Position numbers and translations under genes: made by a program
Part shown: positions 48,507 to 59,470 of the stretch, in pieces
Numbering within the stretch: position 1 is the first letter of the stretch
How the letters are laid out: every line of letters begins with the position of its first letter
Notes under the pieces: model-generated
What the model saw: the letters and a program-made list of their open reading frames with translations, nothing else
Told to the model about the DNA's origin: nothing
Databases searched by the model: none
Assembly: GCA_933228675.1 (NCBI GenBank)
Contig: OW121743.1
Coordinates: 65,235,540 to 65,299,539 of the forward strand
Origin: Stomorhina lunata
Taxonomy: Eukaryota > Arthropoda > Insecta > Diptera > Rhiniidae
Length of the DNA stretch: 64,000 bases
Reading direction: 5' to 3'

Positions 48507-49888
48507 CAGATATGGGCAAATCCGGAAAACATTAAACCAAGGACAAAATTTTCAAACTATCAAAATTACGTATTTGTGTTTATGCAAAAATTTACCATAT
48601 ATTGATTCTTTAGAATATATAATGGATACAATTTTTGATTGCTCTCTTCGTGAATTGCATTTCTTTATTTGCACCCATCTAGAATTTTTTATAAAATTTT
48701 TAAAATAATAGATTTTTTAAAAGTTTATAAAATTCGCTAAAACATCCATTTAGGTATCAAAATTCAGTAGGGCCTCAAAGTCTATTTAATTTTATACAAT
48801 TAGATGTAAAGGACCCCCAAAAAGTAATTGGAGTGATATAAATAACGTCAAGTAAAAAATGGCTCACAGTGTGTAGCGTCCGTCACAGAAATAAAGGTTT
48901 TTTTAATTTGACTAGTGCAATTTTTCTTTTTTCTCCAATTGAACTTGGTTCGTAAAGAGAACTTATAGTATGCTTTACATTAGACTAAAAATATAAAGGT
49001 ATTAATATACCATTTAACAGAATAATATCTATAGGAAAGTGTGTAGCGTCCGTCACAGTAAATATTTTTTACCAAATGATATTTATTAAATATAAAATTT
49101 ACGAACACATGTCTGTCTTATTCATAAAGCAATAACACTGTCCATATATACAGATTAAATTTAAGATATTAGGTATTAAAAAAATATGCAATGATTTTTG
49201 GGACACTCTAACAGCTAGTCGCAGCATAAGATGTAAAAAGTTAAAAACTTTAAATAAATATAGGTATGAAGCCGTTTTGTGAAATATATGTTAAATTTTG
49301 ACCAAAAATCGCATTTTAATCGCGAACATGAAAAGGAAGGACATAAAATTCGGGAACATATAAAAGCATTATTTTCACTGATTTACAAATCTTTAAAATA
49401 TGAAGTATGTTTTTTTTCTAATAAAAAACTTCCAATAAAAACAGAAGAAGAAGAATAAAAACTTGATCATCCGTCACGTAGCGTCCGCGACAGTTCATTT
49501 ATGAATTTTTGTTGAAACTGGAATTTTTATTGAAACTGGAAACTTTAAAATATTTTATAAAAGCTGTTTTGTAATCCTATGATTTTCCTCTATCTTTAAC
49601 GTAATTACAATTTTTTTATTACTATGACCGATTTGGTAAAAATTATAGAAACACGTGTTGAAAAAAAAAGTCACTTCCATTTTGTGTAGCGTCCGTCACA
49701 GCACTTTAAAAGCGAATATCTTTTTCCTACAAAACAAGTATGTAAATTAACAAATGCCATTCAAAAGCGCAATCGATAGGCTATAATTCTCCGGAATCTG
49801 TGCAAAGATATCTCGTGTAAAACGATAATATGATTAATTTAAGTAAAACAAAATCCGTACAAATGTGTCGTATATTGTTTATGCAATA
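48507..49888 (+). mobile_element. GTAGCGTCCGTCAC-marked element, copy 1
   Basis: It starts ATATGGGCAAATCCGGAAAA, matching the inverted end of copy 2. The 19-mer TGTGTAGCGTCCGTCACAG occurs at 48870-48888, 49040-49058 and 49683-49701. A variant double motif (CCGTCACGTAGCGTCCGCGA) lies at 49471-49490. Spacings (170, about 430, about 200 bp) match those in copy 2 at 61-63 kb, which is inverted relative to this one. No open frame of note. The end after CCGTACAAATGTGTCG is truncated or changed before the mariner at 49891. Confidence 0.75.
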
Positions 49889-49890
49889 TA

Positions 49891-51152
49891 TCGGGTGTTT
49901 TTTATTGAGGTATAGAACTTTAAGTTGGCATCACTTTTTTAACTGGCGGCCATTTTGACAGCTGTCAAGTGATTAATATTTAGTTTGGTTTGCCATTTCA
50001 TCATGAACAGGTTGACAAAAGAACAACGCTTGCAAATCGTTCAAATTTATTTCGAAAATAATGGTTCAGTTCGCGAAGTTTACCGCAAGCTCCGTCCATT
50101 TTATGGTCGACATAATCGTCCATCAGAGCAATTAATTCGGTTAACCATGGATCGTTTTCGCACTACGTTTACTCTATGTGATAATACGCATCCGCAGCGA
50201 CGTCGAACAGTGCGCACCGAAGAAACAATTGCCGCTGTAGAGCAAAGAGTTGAAGAGGACCCGAATGAATCGATTCGCCACCGTGCACAGCAATTGGAGC
50301 TTTGTCCATCAACTTTATGGAAGATTTTGTGCAAAGATCTTGGCTTGCGACCTTACAAGATCCAGCTTGTGCAAGAATTAAAGCCGCGAGACCATGCAAT
50401 GCGTCGTGATTTTGGTGTATGGGCCGAAAATGAGATTGATCTCGATGCTGATTTTCATGGCTACGTCAACAAGCAAAATTGCCGCATTTGGAGTGAAGAG
50501 AATCCACATGAGACCCTTGAGACGCCATTACATCCACAAAAACTGACTGTTTGGTGTGCTCTATGGGCTGGTGGAGTCATTGGGCCATACTTCTTCCGAA
50601 ATAATGCTGGAGAGTCAGTTACCATAAATGGAGGAAGGTATAGAGCCATGATAACCGACTATTTTGTTCCCCAATTGGATGGCATGAATGTGGATGAGTT
50701 GTGGTTCCAACAAGACGGCGCTACATGCCACACAGCGCACGTCACAATTGATTTATTGAAGGAAACATTCGATGAGCGCATAATTTCGCGGAATGGACCT
50801 GTCAATTGGCCACCAAGATCGTGCGATTTGACACCACTGGATTATTTTCTTTGGGGATATGTGAAGTCGCTCGTCTACGCCAACAAAACAGAAACGTTAG
50901 GGAACTTGGAAGCCAACATTCGTGGCGTTATTGCTAACATACGGCCCCATATGCTCGAAAAAGTAGTTGAAAATTGGACCTGTAGAATTGGCTTTATTCG
51001 AGCCAGCCGCGGCGGCCACATGCCCGAAATCATATTTAAACATTAATGGCATAAAATTATCCTTCTAATAAAGCCAAATTGATGGACATTAAAACGATTT
51101 TCTTGTGTTTTATTTCAATTCGAAGCTCTATACCTCTAAAAAAAACACCCAT
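49891..51152 (+). mobile_element. Tc1/mariner element, nearly complete
   Basis: Inverted ends TCGGGTGTTTTTTATTGAGG (49891) and CCTCTAAAAAAAACACCCAT (to 51152), flanked by TA (49889-49890 and 51153-51154). It contains a single uninterrupted transposase frame on the plus strand and is 1262 bp long. Confidence 0.9.
50003..51046 (+). CDS. Mariner-type transposase, open frame missing the first catalytic Asp
   Basis: ATG at 50003, 347 residues, no stop. N-terminal helix-turn-helix part: MNRLTKEQRLQIVQIYF, PSEQLIRLTMDRF, RHRAQQLELCPSTLWKIL. Linker: YKIQLVQELKPRDHAMRRDF. Catalytic part: GYVNKQNCRIWSEENP, LTVWCALWAGGVIGPYFF, WFQQDGATCHT and NWPPRSCDLTPLDYFLWGYV. Between the second and third Asp there are 41 residues (DD41D spacing, as described for rosa-like elements). 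Where other copies in this window have about 14 residues including SDE between the upstream Phe and GFVNKQ, this one has only His: a 39-bp in-frame deletion removed the first catalytic Asp. The protein is probably catalytically dead although its frame is preserved. An earlier non-ATG start at 49985 is possible but less likely. Confidence 0.85.
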   Translation: MNRLTKEQRLQIVQIYFENNGSVREVYRKLRPFYGRHNRPSEQLIRLTMDRFRTTFTLCDNTHPQRRRTVRTEETIAAVEQRVEEDPNESIRHRAQQLELCPSTLWKILCKDLGLRPYKIQLVQELKPRDHAMRRDFGVWAENEIDLDADFHGYVNKQNCRIWSEENPHETLETPLHPQKLTVWCALWAGGVIGPYFFRNNAGESVTINGGRYRAMITDYFVPQLDGMNVDELWFQQDGATCHTAHVTIDLLKETFDERIISRNGPVNWPPRSCDLTPLDYFLWGYVKSLVYANKTETLGNLEANIRGVIANIRPHMLEKVVENWTCRIGFIRASRGGHMPEIIFKH

Positions 51153-51154
51153 TA

Positions 51155-51995
51155 TTTATATTTTTACAAGAGCCGAAAACGACCTAAACACATAAATCTC
51201 GAGAAAATGTTTTCATGGTGACAAAATGATCGTACGTAATACATTTGATCTCAGTGATGTAGGGCATTATATGGTCGGGCTTAATGAAATATAATAGTTT
51301 CATACCTCTTCAAATTATCAAATATTTTTTTCAAAAAAGATGCAGAAAAAGGCAGTTAATCTCACAGAATTGCACCTAGTGACAAACCTTTCGATTTCGT
51401 CGACAATTCGACCTTGTCAATTAACAACCATTTCAAAAATTACAAAAAAAAACAAATTCCCCTAAAAATCTCATATCATCTATTAACGAGTTTCTTGAAC
51501 TCTATTGTTCATCACAATTGAAATATATTAATTATAATTGACTTAAATACAATAAATATCAAACAAATATTGAAAAGATTGAAATGCTTACACCCAAAAG
51601 TTGTAGCAAAACTAAACAAAGCATCATCTAACGATTCATCATCTATTGATCCGTTCGTTTTTTGTCATGGAAATTTTGATGAATGAATAGCTATCGACAA
51701 AACTAATAAAAATGACAAAAAAAATAATATTTTTGTGGATATACTGAAATAATAAATAACCCATTTGTGAAAAAGTTGTTTAAATCATTATCTTTCCACA
51801 AATCGTTTTGATAGCTTCTTTCTAAGTTTGGATCTTAAAACAAGTTTGATGCACACAACAATCCAAAAAAGGGTCAATGTTAGGGTTTAACAATAGTAAA
51901 GAAAACACAGCAACACAAAAGACTTGTAGCTTTTTTTAATGATATTTTAGTTTGATTTTAATATGACAATTAAATTTTAAATAATCCTTATTATA
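51155..51995. other. Spacer between mariner and P450 3' end
   Basis: A diverged copy of the GGTCGG dispersed repeat lies at 51247-51297 (CTCAGTGATGTAGGGC, TATGGTCGGGC). The rest, including the P450 3' UTR (read on the minus strand), is AT-rich and unremarkable. Confidence 0.45.
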
Positions 51996-54900
51996 TTAAC
52001 AATTCCGATTTGTTACGCGATCAACAAAATCCAACCAAACTCCACCCACATGTAAAGCCAGAAAACTTTTTGGCTCCAATTTATAGTCAAGTTGAGTTTG
52101 GGAATTTAATTTGATGTGAAACGTTTTTATTAGAGAGGAAATGGCTGATTTGCATTGGACCAAAGCAAAGCGCATACCTGTAAAAGAAATATTTGTGATT
52201 TTGAAGTAAAAAATATATTTAAATTTATCTATACCCAAACAAGTGCGCGGTCCATCTCCAAATCCCAAAAACACTCCCTGATCTTTGAAATATTTAACTC
52301 CCCGATTTTCCTCTAGAAATCGTTCCGGTTTAAATTTCTCTGGTTCGGGATAATATTGCGGATCATGGTGAAGAGCATAAATGGGTATCATCAGGGTTTC
52401 CCCTTTCTCTATGGTCAGTATACGACCATCTTTATTTTTCACCTCATAATTTTGGGTACAACATTTGGTGGACCATAAGCCGGGAGGATAAATGCGAAGA
52501 GATTCTAAAATTTTTAGTTAAAAAAAATCGTATAGTAACAGAAAATCAAGAAAATTCCTATTTTTATAGGAAATTTTCGAAAATTCCTATTTTTATAGGA
52601 AATTTTCGAAAATTCCTATTTTTATAGGAAATTTTCGAAAATTCCTATTTTTATAGGAAATTTTCGAAAATTCCTATTTTTATAGGAAATTTTCGAAAAT
52701 TCCTATTTTTATAGGAAATTTTCGAAAATTCCTATTTTTATAGGAAATTTTCGAAAATTCCTATTTTTATAGGAAATTTTCGAAAATTCCTATTTTTCTA
52801 TAGGAAATTTTCGAAAATTCCTATTTTTCTATAGGAAATTTTCGAAAATTCCTATTTTTCTATAGGAAATTTTCGAAAATTCCTATTTTTCTATAGGAAA
52901 TTTTCGAAAATTCCTATTTTTCTATAGGAAATTTTCGAAAATTCCTATTTTTCTATAGGAAATTTTCGAAAATTCCTATTTTTCTATAGGAAATTTTCGA
53001 AAATTCCTATTTTTCTATAGGAAATTTTCGAAAATTCCTATTTTTCTATAGGAAATTTTCGAAAATTCCTATTTTTCTATAGGAAATTTTCGAAAATTCC
53101 TATTTTTCTATAGGAAATTTTCGAAAATTCCTATTTTTCTATAGGAAATTTTCGAAAATTCCTATTTTTCTATAGGAAATTTTCGAAAATTCCTATTTTT
53201 CTATAGGAAATTTTCGAAAATTCCTATTTTTCTATAGGAAATTTTCGAAAATTCCTATTTTTCTATAGGAAATTTTCGAAAATTCCTATTTTTCTATAGG
53301 AAATTTTCGAAAATTCCTATTTTTCTATAGGAAATTTTCGAAAATTCCTATTTTTCTATAGGAAATTTTCGAAAATTCCTATTTTTCTATAGGAAATTTT
53401 CGAAAATTCCTATTTTTCTATAGGAAATTTTCGAAAATTCCTATTTTTCTATAGGAAATTTTCGAAAATTCCTATTTTTCTATAGGAAATTTTCGAAAAT
53501 TCCTATTTTTCTATAGGAAATTTTCGAAAATTCCTATTTTTCTATAGGAAATTTTCGAAAATTCCTATTTTTCTATAGGAAATTTTCGAAAATTCCTATT
53601 TTTCTATAGGAAATTTTCGAAAATTCCTATTTTTATAGGAAATTTTCGAAAATTCCTATTTTTATAGGAAATTTTCGAAAATTCCTATTTTTATAGGAAA
53701 TTTTCGAAAATTCCTATTTTTATAGGAAATTTTCGAAAATTCCTATTTTTATAGGAAATTTTCGAAAATTCCTATTTTTATAGGAAATTTTCGAAAATTC
53801 CTATTTTTATAGGAAATTTTCGAAAATTCCTATTTTTATAGGAAATTTTCGAAAATTCCTATTTTTATAGGAAATTTTCGAAAATTCCTATTTTTATAGG
53901 AAATTTTCGAAAATTCCTATTTTTATAGGAAATTTTCGAAAATTCCTATTTTTATAGGAAATTTTCGAAAATTCCTATTTTTATAGGAAATTTTCGAAAA
54001 TTCCTATTTTTATAGGAAATTTTCGAAAATTCCTATTTTTATAGGAAATTTTCGAAAATTCCTATTTTTATAGGAAATTTTCGAAAATTCCTATTTTTAT
54101 AGGAAATTTTCGAAAATTCCTATTTTTATAGGAAATTTTCGAAAATTCCTATTTTTATAGGAAATTTTCGAAAATTCCTATTTTTATAGGAAATTTTCGA
54201 AAATTCCTATTTTTATAGGAAATTTTCGAAAATTCCTATTTTTATAGGAAATTTTCGAAAATTCCTATTTTTATAGGAAATTTTCGAAAATTCCTATTTT
54301 TATAGGAAATTTTCGAAAATTCCTATTTTTATAGGAAATTTTCGAAAATTCCTATTTTTATAGGAAATTTTCGAAAATTCCTATTTTTATAGGAAATTTT
54401 CGAAAATTCCTATTTTTATAGGAAATTTTCGAAAATTCCTATTTTTATAGGAAATTTTCGAAAATTCCTATTTTTATAGGAAATTTTCGAAAATTCCTAT
54501 TTTTATAGGAAATTTTCGAAAATTCCTATTTTTATAGGAAATTTTCGAAAATTCCTATTTTTATAGGAAATTTTCGAAAATTCCTATTTTTATAGGAAAT
54601 TTTCGAAAATTCCTATTTTTATAGGAAATTTTCGAAAATTCCTATTTTTATAGGAAATTTTCGAAAATTCCTATTTTTATAGGAAATTTTCGAAAATTCC
54701 TATTTTTATAGGAAATTTTCGAAAATTCCTATTTTTATAGGAAATTTTCGAAAATTCCTATTTTTATAGGAAATTTTCGAAAATTCCTATTTTTATAGGA
54801 AATTTTCGAAAATTCCTATTTTTATAGGAAATTTTCGAAAATTCCTATTTTTATAGGAAATTTTCGAAAATTCCTATTTTTATAGGAAATTTTCGATAAT

Positions 54901-56531
54901 TCCTATTTTTATAGCAAACTTTCCTGTTTGTATAGGAAATTTTCGAAAATTCCTATTTTTATAGAAAATTTTCGAAAATTCCTGTAGGAAATATTCGAAA
55001 ATTCCTATTTTTATAGGAAATTCCTATTTTTATAGGAAATTTTTGAAAATTCCTATATTTAGAGGAAATTTTCTATATTTTTATAGAAAATTTTCGAAAA
55101 TTTCTATATCTTTATAGAAATTTTTCAAAAATTTCTATATATTTATAGTAAATTTCTATATTTTAATATAAAATTTTCGAACATTTCTATAATTTTTTAC
55201 CATGTACACAAGCATCTAAATAGGGCATTTCATTAAGTTTTTCAAAGCTTATAAAACCAGTTTCATCAGTAGCCTCCAATACTTCTCTATATAAGATCTC
55301 CTGCGATCTAGGCTCCCGAGCCAACTAAAAATTCAGACCTTGGATATTATTTAGTAAACCCATTCGTTTTTTCAATTCTCACCATTAACAAACAATGCGA
55401 TATTACCGTGGCCGTAGTATCCAAGCCATCTATCAAAAATGTCATCGTATGCGAATACATATCGGATTTCGGTAACTTGTACATCTCCCGGATTTTCATT
55501 AAGTGACTTAATATATCCTGACGATCTGTATTATCTTTATAACGTAATTCAAAAGCTCTACTCATTAGATCCATGAAAAACTTCTCACAGTCTTGTGGAA
55601 AGAATTTAGTTTTATAATAATTCAAAATATTGGGCACTAGGCCCACAATAATAGTGAAAATTATAAAAGCGGTATTTTGTTCAGCAAACTTCTTAACATT
55701 ATCCGCTATAAGTAGAGGGGAAGAGGTAAAGCTATCAGCTTTAATTCCCAACACGCAATCACTTAAACTTTCAGAGGTAAAACGTAGGGCGAACTTTAAG
55801 ACGGAGGGAGATGTAAATATGAGATTAAATTACAAATAACTTTATTATCATATTAAAAATCATCTTACATCTTTACCGTTAATCCCCCGATATTCTTGTT
55901 CTTTTACGAATGATTCCATTTGTTCACATACACTTTGCATTTTTCGGTAGGATTGTTTGATCCTAGAACTTGTCAAACCCGGAGATATTAGAGATCTCTG
56001 TAAGCGCCACTCTTCGCCCATTAAAATAAACGGATTTTTGGAGATTAAAGGGTCTTTTTCTCGATCGATCTTTTAAATAAAATTATGATATAAAACAATT
56101 AAAATTAAGTTAAAATTTTATGACAATATAAGTATTCACCAATTTTCCCACATCATTATCTTCGAAATTATTGAATGCAGTCACGAATATTTCATGCACC
56201 AAATATGGGTCCAATACCAATAATTGTGGCGTGCGCATAAGATAAACCCCTACAAAGTTCTCAGTGATTTTATAACACCTTGATAAACAAATACAATTAT
56301 ATTATTTAAATAATTTATAACGACTAATATTAAAAATCATTCATTATTATCTTCATCATCAGTTTTTACTTAACTTGTAAATTTCATGAAAATCATCGGC
56401 AAAATGTTTTTGTCTCAATAATAAATTAGGAAAGTTGCCCAATAGAGGCTGAGGCTTGGGACCCCTGATGTTATAAGAAAATAGTAAATTAGTACAATTA
56501 ATATAAAAATTAAAATGACCAAAATAAACAT
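51996..56531 (-). CDS. Cytochrome P450, CYP28-like (clan 3), seven exons, frameshift in exon 1
   Basis: Exons on the minus strand: 56531-56375, 56278-56140, 56069-55869, 55793-55383, 55324-55201, 52504-52235, 52177-51996, all with GT/AG borders and consistent phases. Product about 490 residues: a microsomal heme-thiolate monooxygenase. Motifs: N-terminal anchor MFILVILIFILIVLIYYF, hinge PKPQPLLGNFP, C-helix WRLQR, I-helix DGLDTTATVISH, K-helix ESLRIYPP, PERF, heme loop GFGDGPRTCLGMRF with its Cys ligand. DGLDTTA, LPYLDAC-type (here MPYLDACVHE) and GFGDGPR resemble CYP28, a family linked to plant-toxin and insecticide response; family assignment is from memory. In exon 1 the anchor and the PKP hinge are in different frames (one base appears missing near 56459), and the usual W..RG linker is short. 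This copy may therefore be a recent pseudogene or carry a sequence error; exons 2-7 are intact. The fifth intron is a 2.7 kb satellite. Confidence 0.85.
52553..55195. repeat. 29/31-bp quasi-palindromic satellite inside the P450 intron
   Basis: About 85 copies of TTTTCGAAAATTCC, then TATTTTTATAGGAAA (29 bp). A central block (about 52.79-53.61 kb, some 27 copies) uses a 31-bp form with CTATAGG. AATTTTCGAAAATT is a perfect palindrome, and TATAGGAA/TTCCTAT flank it, so each unit can fold as a 26-28 nt hairpin in DNA or in the pre-mRNA. Copies are almost identical except at the right edge (after 54890), where they decay. It occupies almost all of the intron between exons 5 and 6 (52505-55200), splitting K-helix from heme-binding coding sequence. 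Confidence 0.97.
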
Positions 56532-56608
56532 TATTTGTTTAAGTAGTAAAATTTTTATTTGGTTTAATTTAAACTAACGCGACCAGCATCAACTGGGGCT
56601 TTTGTAAC

Positions 56609-56614
56609 AACTGA
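56609..56614 (-). promoter_or_regulatory. Candidate initiator of the P450 gene
   Basis: Minus-strand TCAGTT with its A at 56612 lies 81 nt before the ATG at 56531. A GGTCGC motif resembling the downstream promoter element begins about +29, one base from the ideal place. No TATA box lies 30 bp upstream. An alternative TATAAAA (minus, 56787-56781) lies 170 bp farther upstream but lacks a good initiator. Confidence 0.35.
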
Positions 56615-57031
56615 CATTGACTGAGTTTCGTGTGTGGATTTGGATTAGAGAACATTTGAAAGTAAATTACGATATAACACAAATTTAGTTAAGTTCATTA
56701 AAAAGTCGAATGACTTTCTTTTCTATTACACGAAGAGTAATAAGATCATTCAAGCTCTCACGATCGCAGCCCCTATTCAATTTTATACATTAAAAACACT
56801 GTGCTCGATTTTTACAATTTTTTTTACCGATAAAAAGAAGACCTAGTGGGTAAAGATAAATCGAGTGCGCTGAATTTATAATTTTTAAAAAAGCTCTAGT
56901 TTTCGAGATACAGCATTATAAACAAATGGAGGAGGTTGCGCAATGAATGTTCGCGAAAACTGTTTATTTTCTTGAACTAAGTAAAAAAAAACCGAAATTC
57001 GGCAACTAATTATTATTTTTTAACCGAGAGT

Positions 57032-57070
57032 GAAATTTTACATAGCCTAATACTCAATAACCAGTGGCTA
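57032..57070 (-). repeat. SINE body scrap
   Basis: GAAATTTTACATAGCCTAAT, then ACTCAATAACCAGTGGCTA is identical in kind to the middle of the SINE copy at 48 kb; no head or tail remains. It directly precedes the 28-bp satellite. Confidence 0.65.
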
Positions 57071-58140
57071 AAAATTTTTTTTATAAAATTATTGTAGAAA
57101 AATTTTCAGTATAAAATTTTTATAGTAAAATTTTTGGTATAAAATTTTTATAGAAAAATTTTCGGTATAAAATTTTTATGGAAAAATTTTCGGTATAAAA
57201 TTTTTAAAGAAAAATTTTCGTTACAAAATTTTTATAGAAAAGTTTTCGGCATAAAAATTTTATAGAAAAATATTCGGTATAACATTTTTATAGAAAAATT
57301 TTCGGTATAAAATTTTTATAGAAAAATTTTCGGTATAAAATTTTTATAGAAAAATTTTCGATATAAAATTTTTATAGAAAAATTTTCGATATAAAATTTT
57401 TATAGAAAAATTTTCGATATAAAATTTTTATAGAAAAATTTTCGGTATAAAATTTTTATAGAAAAATTTTCGGTATAAAATTTTTATAGAAAAATTTTCG
57501 GTATGACATTTTTATAGAAAAATTTTCGGTATAAAATTTTTATAGAAAAATTTTCGGTATAAAATTTTTATAGAAAAACTTTTGCTATAAAATTTTTATA
57601 GAAAAATTTTCGGTATAAAATTTTTATAGAAAAATTTTCGGTATAAAATTTTTATAGAAAAATTTTCGGTATAAAATTTTTATAGAAAAATTTTCGGTAT
57701 AAAATTTTTATAGAAAAATTTTCGGTATAAAATTTTTATAGAAAAATTTTCGGTATAAAATTTTTATAGAAAAATTTTCGGTATAAATTTTTTATGGAAA
57801 AATTTTCGGTATAAATTTTTTATGGAAAAATTTTCGGTATAAATTTTTTATGGAAAAATTTTCGGTATAACATTTTTAAAGAAAAATTTTTGGTATAAAA
57901 TTTTTATAGAAAAATTTTCGGTATAAAATTTTTATAGAAAAATTTTCGGTATAAAATTTTTATAGAAAAATTTTCGGTATAAAATTTTTATAGAAAAATT
58001 TTCGGTACAAAATTTTTATAGAAAAATTTTTGGTATAAAATTTTTATAGAAAAATTTTCGATATAAAATTTTTATAGAAAAATTTTCGACACTAAATTTT
58101 TTGTAATAAAATTTTAAGACCAAAATTTAAAATTTTTTTA
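57071..58140. repeat. 28-bp satellite upstream of the P450 gene
   Basis: About 37 copies of GTATAAAATTTTTATAG followed by AAAAATTTTCG (28 bp). Minor variants include GATATAAAA, GGTATAACATTT and TTTTTTATGGAAA; the TTATGGAAA form clusters in three adjacent units near 57.79-57.86 kb. The array starts about 540 bp 5' of the P450 start codon, and shares TATAGAAAAATTTTCG with the satellite in that gene's intron. Confidence 0.95.
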
Positions 58141-58189
58141 TACAAATTTTGTATAAAACTTTCAAGATATCAACCTTGGTTTTTTTGAG

Positions 58190-58560
58190 ATTTATTCTCC
58201 CACTTGTCAGTTTTAACACACTGGTGAGTAAATTCTAAACTTGTAATATTTGTTGAACAAAATTTTTGAAAAATTAAAAAATGATTTTTGAAACCGACCT
58301 GAGAACAACGTACCATTTTCCAACATGAAAAAACTAAGTAAATTCAATTATATTTAAGCAAAACTGAAATATTTAACACTAATTAGTCATTAATTGATAA
58401 ATTATGTCTAATTTTTAATTTTCTTTATTTACAACATACAATTTTTGGTGCATATCCTTAGGCGGGTTTTCAAGGACATGAATTTTCAGGGCAAAAATGG
58501 AATAATATTTTTGACTATTTGAAATAAAGCTGTGTTAGTTTTCTTTAATGTTCCATTATT
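58190..58560. repeat. Fragment of the TIR element family (copy 3)
   Basis: Matches 22.0-22.3 kb and 6.5-6.8 kb: TTGTAATATTTGTTGAACAA, AATGATTTTTGAAACCGACC, TGAGAACAACGTACCATTTT and CATATCCTTAGGCGGGTTTT. The ends are not present, so it is a partial copy abutting the satellite. Confidence 0.7.
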
Positions 58561-59468
58561 TTTTCTTGTAAAATTGTTTCTTTTTGGTTTACCATACAAT
58601 TAGGCTCTTAAACTTTGGACCGGATGAGCGCCCGTTGAACGTTGTCCGATTTGGCTCAAACTTTCAGAACTAAACTTTTAGACCTATTATTACAATATTC
58701 CGTTGAAAAAGTTATAAAATTCGAAAAAACATATTCTTTCACACAAAAAATTGTCACACTAATGTACATATCTTCCTACTGCAAAAATCTTCCATCATTT
58801 TCTCTAACAATTCGACAAAAAATTACAGTTTTATACCTCTTAATATGAAAGTAGTAGTAAAATAAAACAGATTTTTCTATGTACTAAAAATTTAAAAAAT
58901 TTGATTATAATTAAAAATGCGCTAAACTTTACCTTTCAATAAATATCTGATTTTTAGTACAAAAAAGCTTTAGTTTTCAACTTAAATTTAAAGAGATATT
59001 ATTTTAGTATGTTTAAGTTTTATAAAACTAAGCTTGGAGAGAAGCTTTAGAAAAGCTTTTTTAATAAATTATATTAACATTGTGAACGGAAATTGTGTAG
59101 ACAGAAAAGTTCAATAGTTGAAATCAATGTAAACTAATTTGAGTTGAAATATGTATAATTTAAATTGAATTTTGTAGAAACCTCCGAGTTTAATAATTGT
59201 TTATACAAAAGTTTTCTTTGCTATATACAGATACATACTATTTTTATATTATTGTAATATTATACCACCATTAAAAAGAATCAAACTACTTTGAGTAATT
59301 TCTTCAATATTGGGTTTTTTTTATCATATTGTATTAAAAAAGGTGGTTTTTAAGAAGTAATTTAATTTCGAAAATTTCATATCAGTAGTAAAATTTCTTA
59401 AAATTTTTTAAAGATAGTAAAATTTTTGAACAATTCATATAAAAAGTCAAATATTCGAAATTTGTTAA
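58561..59468. other. AT-rich stretch, nothing recognised
   Basis: No gene supported. Near 59261-59320 there is weak resemblance to the start of the TACCCACCATCAA family (ACCACCATTAAAAAGAATC, TTCTTCAATATTGG). From 59350 degenerate AGTAAAATTT repeats begin and continue beyond the mariner to 60968. Confidence 0.4.
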
Positions 59469-59470
59469 TA

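Noticed and set aside
52553..55195. Possible CRISPR-like regular repeat
   Set aside because: No unique spacers; a tandem satellite within an intron.
59261..59320. Another copy of the TACCCACCATCAA family
   Set aside because: Only weak similarity at the start and no terminal repeat; left as a note.
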